7,666 nt of DNA from an uncultured Intestinimonas sp. (GTDB taxonomy: Bacteria; Bacillota_A; Clostridia; Oscillospirales; Oscillospiraceae). The position numbers and the translations under genes are program-made. The notes below the pieces were generated by a model. The model did not search any database. It was not told where the DNA came from and worked only from the letters and a program-made list of their open reading frames with translations. Location: NCBI GenBank assembly GCA_958435885.1, contig CAUBHZ010000074.1:1-7666 (forward strand). The letters run 5' to 3'. Within the stretch, counting starts at the first letter, position 1; the number at the start of each line of letters is the position of its first letter. Of the stretch, positions 6,518 to 7,666 are shown piece after piece.

Positions 6518-7648
6518 TTACGCCGCCTCGGCGCTGTTGTCGGTAGCGGGGAAGAGGTCCTCATAGGCCTGGTCGGGGTTCAGACCCAGGTCCCCACGTA
6601 CCTGGTCCCGGAAGGCCACCAGCTCCGGGTAGGCGTAAAAGAAGTCGATCTTCTGCCGCCACACGGCGTCGGCGGGCTGCCCGCTCTCCGGCCAGAGGAC
6701 GAAGTAGGCAAAGGCCTCGGCGATGTCCTCGGAGGGGTTGGTGGAGGCGTAGGCGGTGACGAAGTCGTCGTAGTGGCGCAGGAAGAAGTTATAGGTGTCT
6801 CCGCAGGAGAGGCAGTCGTCGATGTAGCCCGTCCAGTAGGCCTGGTAGAAGTCGTCCATGTAGGAGCCCTTATGGGACACCATGCCCTCTTCGTTGTAGG
6901 TGTCGGTGGTCTGGTCAGCGGTGTAGGTCACCTGGCCGCTGTTGAGGGTGAGGTAGTGGCAGTACTCGTGGAGGATGGTTTCCACAAAGTAGCGCTTGTC
7001 GCCGGAGTCGGCGGGGTCCACCGCGATCTCCCAGGTGTCGCCGGGGTCGTCTATGGCCCGGACCCAGGCGGAGGTCTCCCCGGGGCCGTCGGTGAAGAAG
7101 GTGAGGCGCTTGAAGTCGGCGAAGGACCCCTCCGGCAGCAGGTCGGTCATGTCCTTCCAGAGGGTGAGCAGCTCCTCCTCCGTCCAGCCCGTGAGCTGGC
7201 CCGCCGTGGACGGGTCGGCAGTGAGGGAGCCGTCGTCGCCGATGGAGTAGGAGATGAGGGCCTTCTCCTCCGGGTGGGTGTAGCCGAACCCGGCCTCGTC
7301 TCCCTCCAGGTACTTGATGGTGTATTGGTCGTAGAGGCCGGAGAGCTCCGTGAGCAGGGAGGCCTCCCTGGGCCGCCAGGCCCACTGTCCGGCGGCAAGC
7401 CGGGCCTCCCGCAGGGGGCGGATCTGGAGCCACAGGTCCAGGGCGGCCTGGCGCTCTTCCTCGGTGATGTAGCCGGTGAGCCGGCCCAGCTGGGTGTCCA
7501 GCTCGGCCTGGGCCGCCGGGTCGGTGGCCGCCGTGGTGGCGGAGGGGGAAGGGGTGGTCTCCGGCTTACCGCCGCAGCCGGCGAGCATGCTCAGGAGCAG
7601 CAGGCCGGCGGCGGCACGGGCAGCGGATCTGGGGAAGGGGGTTCTCAC
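6518..7648 (-). CDS. Lipoprotein zinc metallopeptidase (HExxH, gluzincin-like), 376 residues
   Basis: The N-terminus is a lipoprotein signal peptide: arginines at 2, 7 and 11, a hydrophobic core (AAAGLLLLSML), and the lipobox LAGC (22-25). C25 is therefore predicted to be lipidated and the protein held on the outer face of the membrane. A Thr/Pro/Ser/Ala-rich spacer of about 20 residues follows. The helical middle part leads to ETILHEYCHYLTLN (223-236), in which HEYCH is the HExxH zinc and catalytic site (H227, E228, H231). SEDIAEAFAYFVL (306-318) lies about 80 residues later, and E311 is the likely third zinc ligand. A CLSC pair (279-282) lies between. The GTG at 7648 is chosen because AGAGGAGG is 10 bases upstream, at the window edge. 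The gene ends at the shared terminator. Substrate is unknown; a cell-wall or surface protein target is possible. I do not recognise a named peptidase family with certainty. Confidence 0.85.
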   Translation of the reverse strand: MRTPFPRSAARAAAGLLLLSMLAGCGGKPETTPSPSATTAATDPAAQAELDTQLGRLTGYITEEERQAALDLWLQIRPLREARLAAGQWAWRPREASLLTELSGLYDQYTIKYLEGDEAGFGYTHPEEKALISYSIGDDGSLTADPSTAGQLTGWTEEELLTLWKDMTDLLPEGSFADFKRLTFFTDGPGETSAWVRAIDDPGDTWEIAVDPADSGDKRYFVETILHEYCHYLTLNSGQVTYTADQTTDTYNEEGMVSHKGSYMDDFYQAYWTGYIDDCLSCGDTYNFFLRHYDDFVTAYASTNPSEDIAEAFAYFVLWPESGQPADAVWRQKIDFFYAYPELVAFRDQVRGDLGLNPDQAYEDLFPATDNSAEAA

Positions 7649-7658
7649 AGATCGGTGT

Positions 7659-7666
7659 CCTCCTCT
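7659..7666 (-). promoter_or_regulatory. Ribosome binding site deciding the GTG start of the lipoprotein peptidase gene
   Basis: AGAGGAGG on the minus strand is a near-perfect Shine-Dalgarno sequence. It lies 10 bases before a GTG that opens directly into a complete lipoprotein signal peptide. The promoter itself is beyond the window. Confidence 0.75.

Noticed and set aside
4885..6564. Minus-strand open frame of 559 codons opposite the large membrane-protein gene
   Set aside because: It is rich in Gly, Ala, Gln and His from reading GC-rich codons backward, and it crosses the bidirectional terminator. The plus-strand frame has membrane segments, domain order and a ribosome site.

Overview
The window looks like a piece of a chromosome from a high-GC Clostridia, most likely Oscillospiraceae (Flavonifractor/Pseudoflavonifractor-like). 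The reasons are strong AGGAGG-type ribosome binding sites, G/C-rich third codon positions, TTG and GTG starts, a divergent housekeeping ftsH, and an intergenic palindrome with the CCTTCCCC...GGGGAAGG...CGGATGAGG layout that I remember as common in that group. The taxonomic call is an inference; no phylogenetic marker is complete enough here to settle it.

Layout. Bases 1-924 (minus) hold the N-terminal 308 codons of the membrane AAA+ protease FtsH. It runs off the left edge, starts at a TTG, and has its own promoter at 985-1013. Bases 1014-1760 hold no convincing gene. They contain a dense run of perfect or near-perfect hairpins and a short dispersed-type palindrome. Bases 1850-3224 (plus) form a likely three-gene operon: a small four-cysteine zinc-ribbon protein, a polytopic membrane protein, and a small membrane-anchored protein started by TTG. 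It probably ends at a strong terminator at 3309-3341. Bases 3433-6459 (plus) form a two-gene unit: the 23S rRNA 2'-O-methyltransferase RlmB, then a 741-residue membrane protein. A bidirectional terminator at 6463-6499 separates this from a convergent gene (6518-7648, minus) for a lipoprotein metallopeptidase with an HExxH site.

The most unusual item is the 741-residue protein. Its membrane pattern and C-terminal half read like a P1B-type ATPase whose signature motifs (DKTGT, HP, TGD, GDGxND) are replaced while the fold-like frame, including a GERILVGSASFM segment, is kept. It also carries a roughly 200-residue acidic, proline-rich N-terminal extension. It looks like a pseudo-enzyme kept as an intact, codon-biased gene and linked to rlmB. 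Second is the hairpin-rich intergenic region, which could be a mosaic of mobile palindromes or an uncharacterised structured RNA.

The genes do not form one obvious pathway. FtsH, the lipoprotein peptidase and the membrane proteins all act at the envelope. RlmB is a ribosome-maturation enzyme whose link to the pseudo-ATPase is known here only from gene order.
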